From assembly GCA_017424235.1 (NCBI GenBank), contig JAFPAQ010000129.1, positions 1 through 45,100 on the forward strand: 45,100 nt of DNA, in the 5' to 3' direction. The translations under genes were made by a program, and so were the position numbers. Below are positions 1 to 8,476 of the stretch, piece by piece (positions within the stretch are counted from its first letter, which is position 1; each line of letters opens with the position of its first letter). Below the pieces are notes generated by a model that did not search any database, was not told the origin of the DNA, and worked only from the letters and a program-made list of their open reading frames with translations. Origin of the DNA: Lachnospiraceae bacterium. GTDB lineage: Bacteria > Bacillota > Clostridia > Lachnospirales > Lachnospiraceae.

Positions 1-812
1 ATCTTATCCATATCAAAAAATTTCTTTACTTTTTCTTTTACAATATCATCATTGAACTGAGGAATATCTAAGTACGGTCTTATATCAAGGTTTGCCGGAT
101 CAAATTCTGTCCAATAATTTCTATGTGGCTCAACTACTACCTGAAGCTTGCCTTTTACAATCTGTGAAAGTAATGAAAGCTTATATTTGCTTACAGGCTT
201 TTTATCACGATTAAAACGCATAGCACTGTCAGGAGTCAGAAATACCTTAAGTGATTCATAGTCAAAATCCTCTGCTGTTGCTACATTTCCATCTTTCTTG
301 CGCTTCATTGTCATAAGCTCAAAAACCGGTTTTTCTCCCTCTGAAACTTTTCTCAGATCAGGAAGCTGTCCAATAATATAAACGTACTTTGTCCAGAGTC
401 TTGCAACGGTCTCTTCCAGACTGCATCTTTCTATTGTATTTGTATACATGTAGTGATAACTGTCTGTAACATCTTTCATTCCGATGAGATCTATAGCTGA
501 AAGATACTTTTCATCACACAAAATATTTTTCGCACCATTTTCATTTGTATTCATATGAAATACAATTCCCGGTATTTTCTCATCAAACATCTGATAGATT
601 ACTTCACCTAATTTGTCATCATGATATGCATATCTGTGAGAACCATATTTTGTTGCCTTTGAAACATATGCATCATAATATTCCCTTTCAAAAAATACAT
701 GTATGGCATCATCAAAGACTTCCTCCTCGTCTCTTTGCATAACCATTACATCTTTGTCAAGCCCTTCAAACAGTTTTAACTGCCATACTGATATATTTGA
801 TTTTCTTTCCAC
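1..812 (-). CDS. SseB-like domain protein, 3' end outside window (partial)
   Basis: Open reading of about 270 codons that runs off the left edge. I place the start at a GTG at 812 because GAGAAGGA lies about 8 bases upstream and no better start is near. The visible C-terminal part contains LKVFLTPDSAMRFNR, followed by a hydrophobic helix, then GKLQVVVEP and YWTEFDP; this order resembles the SseB N-terminal domain (PF07179), which is common in Lachnospiraceae and has no well-defined biochemical role. The N-terminal half has no motif I recognise. It follows the small acidic gene by 39 bases on the same strand and may be the tail of the pheA-ppk-maf transcription unit. The family call is by eye; the coding call is firm because the frame stays open with normal codon use. 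Confidence 0.6.
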   Translation of the reverse strand, partial: MERKSNISVWQLKLFEGLDKDVMVMQRDEEEVFDDAIHVFFEREYYDAYVSKATKYGSHRYAYHDDKLGEVIYQMFDEKIPGIVFHMNTNENGAKNILCDEKYLSAIDLIGMKDVTDSYHYMYTNTIERCSLEETVARLWTKYVYIIGQLPDLRKVSEGEKPVFELMTMKRKKDGNVATAEDFDYESLKVFLTPDSAMRFNRDKKPVSKYKLSLLSQIVKGKLQVVVEPHRNYWTEFDPANLDIRPYLDIPQFNDDIVKEKVKKFFDMDK

Positions 813-851
813 TTCTATTTCCTTCTCTTTTCTAATATATTTTCGTAATTT

Positions 852-1115
852 TTAACTCTCTACTATGAGATATCTTCCGTCACCTATATCGAACACCTCC
901 GGAGCTTCAACTATTTCCTCCTTAGACTGTCCTTCTAAATCAATTCCTTCTTCATCAAAGTATTCCCATACCTCGTCAACAGAATCAACTACAACAGCTA
1001 CACATTCCTCTAAAAATGCTTCTGCTTCATCAATACTCTCAGCAACTCTTTCCGGTAAAAGCTGAAGCTGATTCTCCAAAAAACACTTTAATACTGCGTC
1101 ATCATATTCGTGCAT
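852..1115 (-). CDS. Small acidic conserved protein (87 aa), function unknown
   Basis: An 87-residue, strongly acidic protein (many Glu/Asp, very few Lys/Arg) with an ATG start and a clear AAGGAGGAG ribosome binding site. It has no signal peptide or membrane segment. The helical core reads PERVAESIDEAEAFLEECVA and the end reads VFDIGDGRYLIVE, which looks like a small alpha/beta fold. From memory, similar short Clostridia proteins are sometimes labelled glyoxalase, but the metal-binding residues and length of a glyoxalase/VOC domain are absent, so I give no enzymatic function. It lies 75 bases after maf and 39 before the SseB-like gene on the same strand, probably in the same transcript. Confidence 0.75.
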   Translation of the reverse strand: MHEYDDAVLKCFLENQLQLLPERVAESIDEAEAFLEECVAVVVDSVDEVWEYFDEEGIDLEGQSKEEIVEAPEVFDIGDGRYLIVES

Positions 1116-1190
1116 AAAAGCTCCTCCTTATAAATCATTTTTTCGATAATAATAACAAACACCAATTAACAAATCAATAGCGATTACAGG

Positions 1191-1787
1191 CTATAATTTT
1201 ATAAGCTCCTGATAAAGTCTGCCAATCGGAAGTCCAACTACATTATTATAGTCTCCTGATATTCCCTTGATATAAGCTCCACATCTGCCCTGAATAGCGT
1301 ATGCTCCTGCTTTATCATCACACTCACCGGTTGCAATATATGCATCTATCTGTTCATCAGACATAGGATACATATTTACCTCCGTCTTTTCATGAAAAGT
1401 GATTATTTTCTTTTCTTCATTCTCTTTAAGTACCACAAGTGTAACACCTGTATAAACCTGATGTGTATTATTCTGTATGAGCTTTAACATTCTTTTTGCA
1501 TCTGCAGCATCTTTAGGCTTGCCCATTATTTCTGTCTTACTTCCATTTTCAAATGCTACTATTGTATCCGCTCCAATTATGACATCAGTGTCACCTCTTT
1601 GCTGTCCTATATATCTTTCTGCTACCTCCAGAGCTTTCTGCCTTGAAAGCTCCTCAACTATCTCACAGGGCTTTTCCTTGGTAATGATTTCTTCGCCTGT
1701 TGCAACAGATATCTCAAATTGAAGTCCTATCTGTCCTAACAGTTCTTTTCTCCTCGGAGACCCCGATGCTAAAATGTACCTAATCAA
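1191..1787 (-). CDS. maf: Maf-family nucleoside triphosphate pyrophosphatase
   Basis: Hydrolyses non-canonical or excess NTPs (dTTP/UTP in the YhdE-type subgroup) to NMP and pyrophosphate; a cytoplasmic housecleaning enzyme once called a septum formation inhibitor. The signature ASGSPRRKELL lies at residues 7-17, the catalytic-Asp segment VIIGADTIVAF near residue 90, and GDYNNVVGLPIGRLYQEL closes the protein. The 198-residue length is normal for the family. The start is TTG at 1787: an in-frame TAA lies just upstream, no later Met precedes the conserved motif, and GGAGG sits 11 bases upstream, which is slightly far. The gene follows ppk by 21 bases, so it is probably cotranscribed with the polyphosphate genes. 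Confidence 0.93.
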   Translation of the reverse strand: MIRYILASGSPRRKELLGQIGLQFEISVATGEEIITKEKPCEIVEELSRQKALEVAERYIGQQRGDTDVIIGADTIVAFENGSKTEIMGKPKDAADAKRMLKLIQNNTHQVYTGVTLVVLKENEEKKIITFHEKTEVNMYPMSDEQIDAYIATGECDDKAGAYAIQGRCGAYIKGISGDYNNVVGLPIGRLYQELIKL

Positions 1788-1808
1788 CTGTTATCATACC
1801 TCCATTTA

Positions 1809-4001
1809 CTACTCTGTCTGCTTGTATTCAGGCTTAAATGTCCTCATCTGCTGCACATCAACTGCTTTCTTTGATGCCTCTTTGGTATATTCATTACAGA
1901 ACTGCTCCTGTGCATTTACAATAGCCTTACCTCTTTTATCGATCTTTTCATAAGTTCCGTCAGGCTGTAGCAGCTGTGCCTTCTGGGTATCCATAAGTTG
2001 TACTTCTATAATATGCCATACATTTTTCTTTAATTCCGGATTTAATACCGGAAACAGTATTTCAACACGTCTTTCAAGATTTCTTGGCATCCAGTCTGCA
2101 CTTGCCATATATATATCATCATCCCCGGCATTTTCAAAATAGAAAATTCGTGCATGTTCAAGAAAATTACCTACAATTGAGCGAACCTCTATATTATCAT
2201 TCGTTCCCTCAACACCGGTTCTAAGACAACATATACCTCTTACAATAAGTTGAATCTTTACTCCTGCTGCCGCAGCTTCATATAAAGCCTGAATAATATC
2301 CTGATCACACAGCGAGTTCATCTTTGCAACAATCCTTGCCGGTCTTCCATTTAAGGCATTTTCCTTTTCTCTTGAAATAAGATATAAAAATTTATCCTTA
2401 AGCCATAACGGAGCAAGTGCCAAATGATTCCAGCCAAGCGGTTCGGAATATCCTGAAAGCATATTAAATACTGCTGTTGCATCTTCACCTATCGCTTCAT
2501 TACATGTGAGCAATCCAAGATCTGTATAAAGCTTTGCGGTTGCATCATTATAGTTACCGGTTCCCAAATGAACATATCGGCGGATTCCCTCTTCTTCTCG
2601 TCTTACGACCAAAGTTATCTTGCAGTGTGTTTTTAATCCAACCAGACCATATATTACATGACACCCGGCTTTTTCAAGCTTTTTAGCCCATACAATATTA
2701 TTTTCTTCATCAAAACGTGCCTTTAACTCAACAAGTACTGACACCTGCTTGCCATTTTCTGCTGCCTGTGCAAGTGCAGCAATAATAGGAGAATTGCCAC
2801 TTACCCTGTAAAGAGTCTGCTTAATTGCAAGAACATCAGGATCCTTAGATGCCTGCTTGATAAAATCAACAACCGGTGTAAATGACTCATATGGATGATG
2901 AAGCAATATATCATGATCTCTTATCTCATCAAAAATATTTGCATCAGGTGATATCATTGAACACTGCTGAGGAATGTAGGGCTTATTTTTTAACTTTTCG
3001 AACCCTGGCAAGCCATACATTTTCATTAGGAATGTAAGATCGAGCGGTCCTGGAATAGTATAAATATCACTATCATCAATCTCTAATTCTTTCTTAATGA
3101 TATCCAAAAGCTTATCATTGATTCCTTCTTCTACTTCAAGTCTTATTACCTGTCCCCATTGTCTTTTCTTTAACTGCTTTTCAATTTCTTTAAGAAGATC
3201 CTCTGCTTCCTCCTCTTCGATTGACAAATCAGCATTTCGCATTATTCTAAATGGGAATACACATTCTATATTATATTTCAAAAACAGTTTTCCCATGTTA
3301 CGTTCAATTATCTGCTCTAACAGAATTACTCTCTTTATTCCGTCTTCTTCCTCCGGAAGCTGAACTATTCTTGGTATGACACTTGGAACCTGTACCGTAA
3401 CAAATTCAAGTTCTTTACCCGATACACCTGATTTCTTCTGAAACAGTCGCTTCTTTATGGGACCCTTTTCGTCTTTTCTTGAAACAAGTGCACCAAGATT
3501 TAAGGATTTATTTCTTATAAGCGGAAAAGGTCTTGAGGAGTCTACCGCCATTGGAGTAAGCACCGGATAAACCTCATCTTGAAAGTATCTGTCCACAAAA
3601 TCACAATCACTCTGAGTAAGCTCCTCATGTCTCTCTATCACTCTTAGTCCATTCTGTGACAACAATGGAAGAAGTGATCTGTTGTAGGTAGAATACTGAG
3701 TGTTGACAAGCTCATGTGTTGCTTTGCTTACCTGCTCAAGCTGTTGCTGTGGAGTCAGGCCCGCTATATCAGTTTTTGTATATCCTGCATTTACCATGTC
3801 CTTAAGAGAAGCGACCCTTACCATAAAAAATTCATCAAGATTAGAAGCTGTAATTGAAAGAAACTTTAATCGTTCAAACAATGGTATTGTTTTATCTCTG
3901 GCCTCTCCAAGTACTCTGTTATTAAATGCAACCCAGCTAAGCTCTCTGTTGTAATAATATTTTGGTTTGCTATAATCTAATGTTTTCTCTTTTTCTCCCA
4001 T
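1809..4001 (-). CDS. ppk1: Polyphosphate kinase 1
   Basis: Reversibly transfers the terminal phosphate of ATP to inorganic polyphosphate. The 730-residue length is typical of PPK1. The N-terminal domain begins YYNRELSWVAFNNRVL (residues 16-31) and is followed by the head domain. The catalytic core carries YVHLGTGNYNDATAKLYTD, whose His is the phosphorylated residue, and FLEHARIFYF with the second conserved His; SADWMPRNLERRVE is the phospholipase D-like end motif. It starts 16 bases after the Ppx/GppA gene and 21 before maf, so synthesis and breakdown of polyphosphate are encoded together, a known arrangement. No truncation is visible. Confidence 0.97.
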   Translation of the reverse strand: MGEKEKTLDYSKPKYYYNRELSWVAFNNRVLGEARDKTIPLFERLKFLSITASNLDEFFMVRVASLKDMVNAGYTKTDIAGLTPQQQLEQVSKATHELVNTQYSTYNRSLLPLLSQNGLRVIERHEELTQSDCDFVDRYFQDEVYPVLTPMAVDSSRPFPLIRNKSLNLGALVSRKDEKGPIKKRLFQKKSGVSGKELEFVTVQVPSVIPRIVQLPEEEDGIKRVILLEQIIERNMGKLFLKYNIECVFPFRIMRNADLSIEEEEAEDLLKEIEKQLKKRQWGQVIRLEVEEGINDKLLDIIKKELEIDDSDIYTIPGPLDLTFLMKMYGLPGFEKLKNKPYIPQQCSMISPDANIFDEIRDHDILLHHPYESFTPVVDFIKQASKDPDVLAIKQTLYRVSGNSPIIAALAQAAENGKQVSVLVELKARFDEENNIVWAKKLEKAGCHVIYGLVGLKTHCKITLVVRREEEGIRRYVHLGTGNYNDATAKLYTDLGLLTCNEAIGEDATAVFNMLSGYSEPLGWNHLALAPLWLKDKFLYLISREKENALNGRPARIVAKMNSLCDQDIIQALYEAAAAGVKIQLIVRGICCLRTGVEGTNDNIEVRSIVGNFLEHARIFYFENAGDDDIYMASADWMPRNLERRVEILFPVLNPELKKNVWHIIEVQLMDTQKAQLLQPDGTYEKIDKRGKAIVNAQEQFCNEYTKEASKKAVDVQQMRTFKPEYKQTE

Positions 4002-4017
4002 AAATATCCCCCATTAA

Positions 4018-5586
4018 CTATCTGTCTCTTCTTTTCTGTTTCATTACAGGTTTTATATTGTAGACTTCTTCAAAAAAAGCCGCATATTCTTTAAAATATC
4101 CTGACTCGAGTGTCATATTCGAATTTGTCTCAACAGTTATGACAAGTTCGTCATCTTTGTTTGCAAAACGAATTTTATCACATTTTCCCTTATGGCTTAT
4201 ATCAAGCCCCTCTGCAAGTCTGATTATTGCCGTCAGCTTTGCAATTGCCAGATAAGAATCCCTGTCAAGGGTAGTAGTACGTCCAAGCGTTTCATAATAA
4301 TCAAATTCCTGAGTTGAATATTTAACAATATTAGCAACTATCTCACGTTCAAGATGTGACAATCCTATTATCTCTGTTGCCATAATGATATTGTATGAAC
4401 TTTGTCCTATATTGGACATACTTATATATCTTCCACACTCACTTAAAATAGCCGCAAGCTGTAGCAAAAGTCGCTGTCTCTTGCCCAGACAATGGATTTT
4501 CTTCATATTGTCAAAAATAGTCAGAGCTATTTCCTCACGTTCCCGGGTTCTGTGTTCAATACTAAGATAGCGCCTGCTTGTATCTCTTGCACATGCAAGA
4601 ATGTCTTTTTCAAAATCATGAATAGACGGTCCATTATCTGCATTGGTATTTAAAAGCTTATTCTTTTCCGCAAATTCATATGCCATACCATCACACAAGC
4701 ATACACCGGGAGCCCATATTATATCAGCGCCAAACACCTTTACCATATACTTGATCATCAAAGCCGAAAGATATAGCAATGGCATATTTTCCTCGGCTAT
4801 GCCAAGCATAAATGCCATTTCTTTTGTATTTTTCTTTGTCAATGCTTCTACAAACTCAAGAAACATTTCGCACTGAACCTGTCCACGCTTATCAGTTCCA
4901 AAGAAATCTTTAGTCAGGATGCGCGATACATAATCATCCACCAGAATAATATTTTGTATCTTCTTGTCTCTTACATACATTTCACGAAAACTCTCAATCC
5001 TGTCATAAATCATCTCCTCGACAAGCTCCTCCAGCTGATAACTTTTATATGAAATCTTTGCAAGTTCCTCTCTCATTCTTAGAACACCGGGTCTGATATT
5101 TTGTGACGTCACAAGTGACTCCTGGTCAAACAGGGAAATCTGAGTGCTACCGCCTCCTATATCTATAAAAGCAGTTCCTTTTTCTATTATTTCCTGAAAT
5201 ACTTTACCCTCTGAAGCAACGGACTTATAATCCAAAAATCTCTGCTCCGAATTACTAAGTATCTCAATTCTAATTCCTGTCTTCATCTGAATCTGGTCTA
5301 ACAGTATCATCGAGTTTTCAACCTCTCGAATCGCACTGGTACCATAGGCCTTATAAGCATCAACCTTGTAGTTTTTCATTATCTGGGTAAATTCCTTTAA
5401 TATTCTGCAAAGCTCCTCTACCCTCTCACTGCTTATTTTTCCTGTAAAATATGAATCTGTTCCAAGTTCAATCCTATGTCTTATATGGTCTATTTCCTTA
5501 ATACCGTATTTTGATGACACTTCATATATCTTCATTGCAAGCTCATATGAACCAACATCAATTGCAGCAAACGTCTTATATCCCAT
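4018..5586 (-). CDS. ppx: Ppx/GppA-family exopolyphosphatase
   Basis: Member of the ASKHA-fold Ppx/GppA phosphatases, which release phosphate from polyphosphate ends or hydrolyse pppGpp. Phosphate-binding motifs are AAIDVGSYELAMKIYEV near the N-terminus, YGTSAIREV and AFIDIGGGSTQISLF (about residues 145-160). The C-terminal third is an HD-like helical domain, as in longer Ppx proteins; the total is about 522 residues. I chose the ATG at 5586, not the in-frame TTG at 5616, because AGGGGAG lies about 6 bases before the ATG and the conserved fold starts at once. It sits between pheA (33-base gap) and ppk1 (16-base gap). Context favours exopolyphosphatase over pppGpp hydrolase, but sequence alone does not settle substrate. 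Confidence 0.9.
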   Translation of the reverse strand: MGYKTFAAIDVGSYELAMKIYEVSSKYGIKEIDHIRHRIELGTDSYFTGKISSERVEELCRILKEFTQIMKNYKVDAYKAYGTSAIREVENSMILLDQIQMKTGIRIEILSNSEQRFLDYKSVASEGKVFQEIIEKGTAFIDIGGGSTQISLFDQESLVTSQNIRPGVLRMREELAKISYKSYQLEELVEEMIYDRIESFREMYVRDKKIQNIILVDDYVSRILTKDFFGTDKRGQVQCEMFLEFVEALTKKNTKEMAFMLGIAEENMPLLYLSALMIKYMVKVFGADIIWAPGVCLCDGMAYEFAEKNKLLNTNADNGPSIHDFEKDILACARDTSRRYLSIEHRTREREEIALTIFDNMKKIHCLGKRQRLLLQLAAILSECGRYISMSNIGQSSYNIIMATEIIGLSHLEREIVANIVKYSTQEFDYYETLGRTTTLDRDSYLAIAKLTAIIRLAEGLDISHKGKCDKIRFANKDDELVITVETNSNMTLESGYFKEYAAFFEEVYNIKPVMKQKRRDR

Positions 5587-5619
5587 ATTCGCTCCCCTTT
5601 CCACAAATAACCTCAATTG

Positions 5620-6744
5620 TTAATAATTACCTAAAATCTTCATATTGCGTGTTTCTTCACGAAGTCCCCTAAGCGCATTTCTGACAGCACTATCCTTTAA
5701 ATTTCCTTCAAAATCAAGGAAAAACCTATATTCCCAATTTCTTCCCTCTAATGGTCTTGATTCTACCTTGGTCATATTAAGATTGTTATACATAAGATGT
5801 GAAAGCACATGATATAATGCACCACTCTCATGACTTAACTCAAAGCAAAGACTTATTTTTGAAGCATCCTTAAAAAATACCTTCTGGTTTGTAACAATGA
5901 TAAATCTTGTAGAATTATCCTTAAGATCATTAACACCTCTGTAAAGTACCTCAAGACCATTGACCTTGGCTGCGTATTCACTTGCGATTGCTGCCTGTGT
6001 TCTATCATCTTCATTTGCAACCTTCTGTGCTGCAAACGCATTGTTTTTCATACTTATCTGCTGCCAGCCTTTTTCATTGAGATATCTTGAACTCTGCATA
6101 AATGACTGTGGATGCGAATATACAGTCTTTATATCTTCTATTTTGGTTCCGGGCTTTGCAAGAAGGCAGTGCTCAATCTTGATAATCTGTTCACCAACAA
6201 TAAAATTCTCAAACTCAACTAACAAATCATATATTTCACTCACAATTCCTGCTGATGAATTTTCAATAGGAAGTACTGCAAAATCTGCACTTCCCTCATC
6301 AATTGCAAGCATGGCATCTCTAAATGTATCAACATGAAAGCTCTGAACATCTTCACCAAAATATTTTACCATTGCTGCCTGAGAATAAGCACCTTCTGCT
6401 CCCTGAAATACGACTCTGCATTTTTTCTTTTCTATCTTGTCCATCTCAATAAATGCGAGCTTTCCTGATTTTGCATTTTCTGCAATAAGCTGATACTGCA
6501 GTTTTCTGCTTATTGACATTATCTGCTCAAAAAGCTCTTTAACTCCCTGTGCATTAAAGTCATTGCTTGTAAACTCACTTACTGCCTTAAGCTTTTGCTG
6601 CTCTCTTTCCTTGTCAAATACTCTTTTTCCTGTTTCTATTTTATATGCAGCAACATCTGCACATAAATCCATTCTCTGTTCATAAAGTTCAACTATCTGT
6701 CGATCAATCGTATCAAGCTTTCCCCTTATTTCCATTAAGTCCAT
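5620..6744 (-). CDS. pheA: Bifunctional chorismate mutase / prephenate dehydratase
   Basis: Converts chorismate to prephenate and then to phenylpyruvate in phenylalanine synthesis. An AroQ-type chorismate mutase covers roughly residues 1-85 (IRGKLDTIDRQIVELYEQRM). Prephenate dehydratase follows at about 110-285 (FQGAEGAYSQAA, NSSAGIVSEIYDLL, and the catalytic DNSTRFIIV). A C-terminal ACT domain (about 295-370) carries TKVESRPLEGRNWEYRFFLDF, the phenylalanine-binding feedback site. Length 374 fits the P-protein. GGAGG lies 9 bases before the ATG. It heads the polyphosphate operon and has its own extended -10 promoter. I saw no T-box or Phe-rich leader peptide in the short leader. Confidence 0.96.
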   Translation of the reverse strand: MDLMEIRGKLDTIDRQIVELYEQRMDLCADVAAYKIETGKRVFDKEREQQKLKAVSEFTSNDFNAQGVKELFEQIMSISRKLQYQLIAENAKSGKLAFIEMDKIEKKKCRVVFQGAEGAYSQAAMVKYFGEDVQSFHVDTFRDAMLAIDEGSADFAVLPIENSSAGIVSEIYDLLVEFENFIVGEQIIKIEHCLLAKPGTKIEDIKTVYSHPQSFMQSSRYLNEKGWQQISMKNNAFAAQKVANEDDRTQAAIASEYAAKVNGLEVLYRGVNDLKDNSTRFIIVTNQKVFFKDASKISLCFELSHESGALYHVLSHLMYNNLNMTKVESRPLEGRNWEYRFFLDFEGNLKDSAVRNALRGLREETRNMKILGNY

Positions 6745-6797
6745 TATATATTTCCTCCCGGGTATTGATATATACGTTTATTTTATAAATCCTTTTT

Positions 6798-6828
6798 AGT
6801 ATACCACACCTTTTGAGAGTTTTGGCAA
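6798..6828 (-). promoter_or_regulatory. Sigma-A promoter of pheA operon
   Basis: On the minus strand TTGCCA and TATACT are separated by 19 bases, with TGG directly before the -10 giving an extended -10 element. The predicted leader is about 45 bases and too short for a T-box. The long spacer makes the -35 contribution uncertain. Confidence 0.5.
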
Positions 6829-6879
6829 AAAATTATGTTTTTTTAGATAGATTCTTATTAATTCTTTATAAATGTCGCC

Positions 6880-6908
6880 TTGAAATTTTTCAGAAAATTT
6901 TCTATAAT
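6880..6908 (+). promoter_or_regulatory. Consensus sigma-A promoter of the DUF5050 gene
   Basis: TTGAAA (6880-6885) and TATAAT (6903-6908) are separated by exactly 17 bases. The expected transcript start is near 6915, giving about 75 bases of leader before the ATG at 6992, which has a GGGGG ribosome binding site. This promoter diverges from that of pheA. Confidence 0.8.
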
Positions 6909-6991
6909 ATTAATAAATAGTTATACAGAATGTATTTTCAATATGTTTTTTACGTTATTGAAAGTACATCAAATATCGTGGGGGAAAAGTT

Positions 6992-8032
6992 ATGAAAAAG
7001 AAACTGATAATTATTATATCTTCTATTGTGGCAGTTTTTCTCATTGCATTACTTATATTGTTTAATACAGTGCTGAAAAAGGACACAACTAATCCACCTG
7101 GCACTATTGGTAATACAGCAGGAAATCTATATAATGGCGGTCTTTTTTGTGAAAGCAGTGATGGATATGTATATTTTTCAAACTTATATGACAACAAAAC
7201 CATGTATCGAATGCATCCTGATGAGACAGGTGCCAAAAAGCTTACACACACTTCCTGTGAGTCCATAAATGCTGATGCGAACAATGTGTACTTCTATCAG
7301 GGACGTTCAAATGGTGGTGCAGGTCTCGGCTTTTTGATAAGCCAGACCGGTATCTACAAATTTAATAAAAAAGATTCAAATACCATTACCTGTCTGGACA
7401 GAGTGCTTGGAAAATATTTAATACTTGCTGATAATGATCTCTTCTACACCAGCAGTGAGGACAAGGTATCACTAAAAAAATCAAGTATTGACGGAAAAAC
7501 CAAGACAGTAATGCTTGAGTCAGATATTTTACCTGCAAGTATACAGGATTCTACTTTCTATTATATCAACAATCAGAAGGATCTTCATCTGATGGCAATG
7601 GATATAAAAACCGGAGCTACACGCCAGGTACTTGCTGAAGATATCTATATGCCAATAATTGAAGGCAATAACATTTATGGCATTGATATTCATGATAATT
7701 ATTCACTGATAAAAATTGATGCTTCAACCGGTACAAAAACAGTTCTTGATAACAGTGCCAGAGTTGATATGCTGAATGTTACCGACAATTACATATATTA
7801 TCAGACCTCTTCATCACTTCCGGCATTAAAACGAGTTCTTAAAGATGGAACGAATATGGAAATAGTTGCAAGCGGAGTATACAATTCAATCCACGTAACC
7901 TCAAAATATGTATATTTTGTAGGTTTTTCATCAGAAATACCTGTATACAAAACACCGGCTGAAGGGCCAATAAGTGTAACTACATTTGATACAGCTCTTC
8001 TTGCAGCAAGAGAAAACGAAGATAATAATTGA
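6992..8032 (+). CDS. Membrane-anchored DUF5050 beta-propeller-like protein
   Basis: A 346-residue extracytoplasmic protein. Residues 1-3 are lysines followed by a hydrophobic helix (about 4-26, LIIIISSIVAVFLIALLILF) with no lipobox or clear cleavage site, so it is probably a membrane anchor. The remainder has recurring blades of the form VYFSNLYDNKTMYRMHPDETG, VYFYQ, FYYINNQKDLHLMAMDIKTG and IYYQTSS..LKRVLKDG, typical of the DUF5050/LRP1-like beta-propeller. Such domains are thought to bind ligands; no catalytic residues are apparent. It is monocistronic: it has its own promoter and a strong terminator. The role is unknown. Confidence 0.82.
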   Translation: MKKKLIIIISSIVAVFLIALLILFNTVLKKDTTNPPGTIGNTAGNLYNGGLFCESSDGYVYFSNLYDNKTMYRMHPDETGAKKLTHTSCESINADANNVYFYQGRSNGGAGLGFLISQTGIYKFNKKDSNTITCLDRVLGKYLILADNDLFYTSSEDKVSLKKSSIDGKTKTVMLESDILPASIQDSTFYYINNQKDLHLMAMDIKTGATRQVLAEDIYMPIIEGNNIYGIDIHDNYSLIKIDASTGTKTVLDNSARVDMLNVTDNYIYYQTSSSLPALKRVLKDGTNMEIVASGVYNSIHVTSKYVYFVGFSSEIPVYKTPAEGPISVTTFDTALLAARENEDNN

Positions 8033-8035
8033 AAT

Positions 8036-8067
8036 AAAAAACCGGATGCGCTGGCATCCGGTTTTTT
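8036..8067. terminator. Bidirectional intrinsic terminator
   Basis: Ten-base perfect stem AACCGGATGC / GCATCCGGTT with a GCTG loop, flanked by A5 on the left and T6 on the right. It lies between the convergent ends of the DUF5050 gene and the PH-domain gene and can serve both. Confidence 0.9.
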
Positions 8068-8070
8068 GTA

Positions 8071-8448
8071 TTATGTAAAATCCTCTGATTCTATATCTGA
8101 ATCATCCACTCCAATATTCATGGTATTGAGTACTTTACGTTTCAGTCTCTGTTCTTCTGAATTTTGCAATATAAACTGCTTAATCTGTGAAGAATTTTTT
8201 ATGTGCTTCATTACAAGCTCTTTACTGGTAACATCTGAAGTGTAGCATATCACTGTACCAAGTCCAAATATTCTCTCAATAAGTGTTCTTTTTAAAGTCA
8301 CATCCTGAACCTTGTACATAAAACAATCATTTTCAAGCTTATTAAAGAATCCCTTATCAATGGTAATCACATCCTCTTTAACTGTATAAACAGTAAATGA
8401 TAATGGTAATCCAAAAAATAATATTCTCTTTCGTTCTTTAAATTCCAT
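8071..8448 (-). CDS. PH-domain (YdbS/bPH2-like) small protein
   Basis: A 125-residue protein. Residues about 20-95 read YTVKEDVITIDKGFF, VQDVTLKRTLIERIFGLGTV and ICYTSDVTSKELVMKHIKNS, the pattern of the bacterial PH domain PF03703: a strand pair, then a conserved L-x-R-T-L-x-E-R-I-F-G turn. No membrane helices precede it, unlike full YdbS proteins, so it is a stand-alone soluble form. The C-terminal 30 residues are charged and probably disordered. It begins 28 bases after the LacI gene and may be cotranscribed with it. There is no direct evidence for a link to maltodextrin use. Confidence 0.75.
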   Translation of the reverse strand: MEFKERKRILFFGLPLSFTVYTVKEDVITIDKGFFNKLENDCFMYKVQDVTLKRTLIERIFGLGTVICYTSDVTSKELVMKHIKNSSQIKQFILQNSEEQRLKRKVLNTMNIGVDDSDIESEDFT

Positions 8449-8476
8449 AGCAACACCCCATCTTTCCTTTGGTAAA

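Noticed and set aside
852..1115. Glyoxalase annotation for the small acidic protein
   Set aside because: 87 residues without the VOC fold length or metal-binding residues; only the coding call is supported.
5587..5616. Longer start (TTG) for the Ppx/GppA gene
   Set aside because: The extension covers the AGGGGAG site used by the ATG at 5586 and adds residues not seen in the fold.
6745..6991. T-box or phenylalanine leader attenuator before pheA
   Set aside because: The leader from the predicted promoter is only about 45 bases, with no T-box sequence or Phe-rich peptide.
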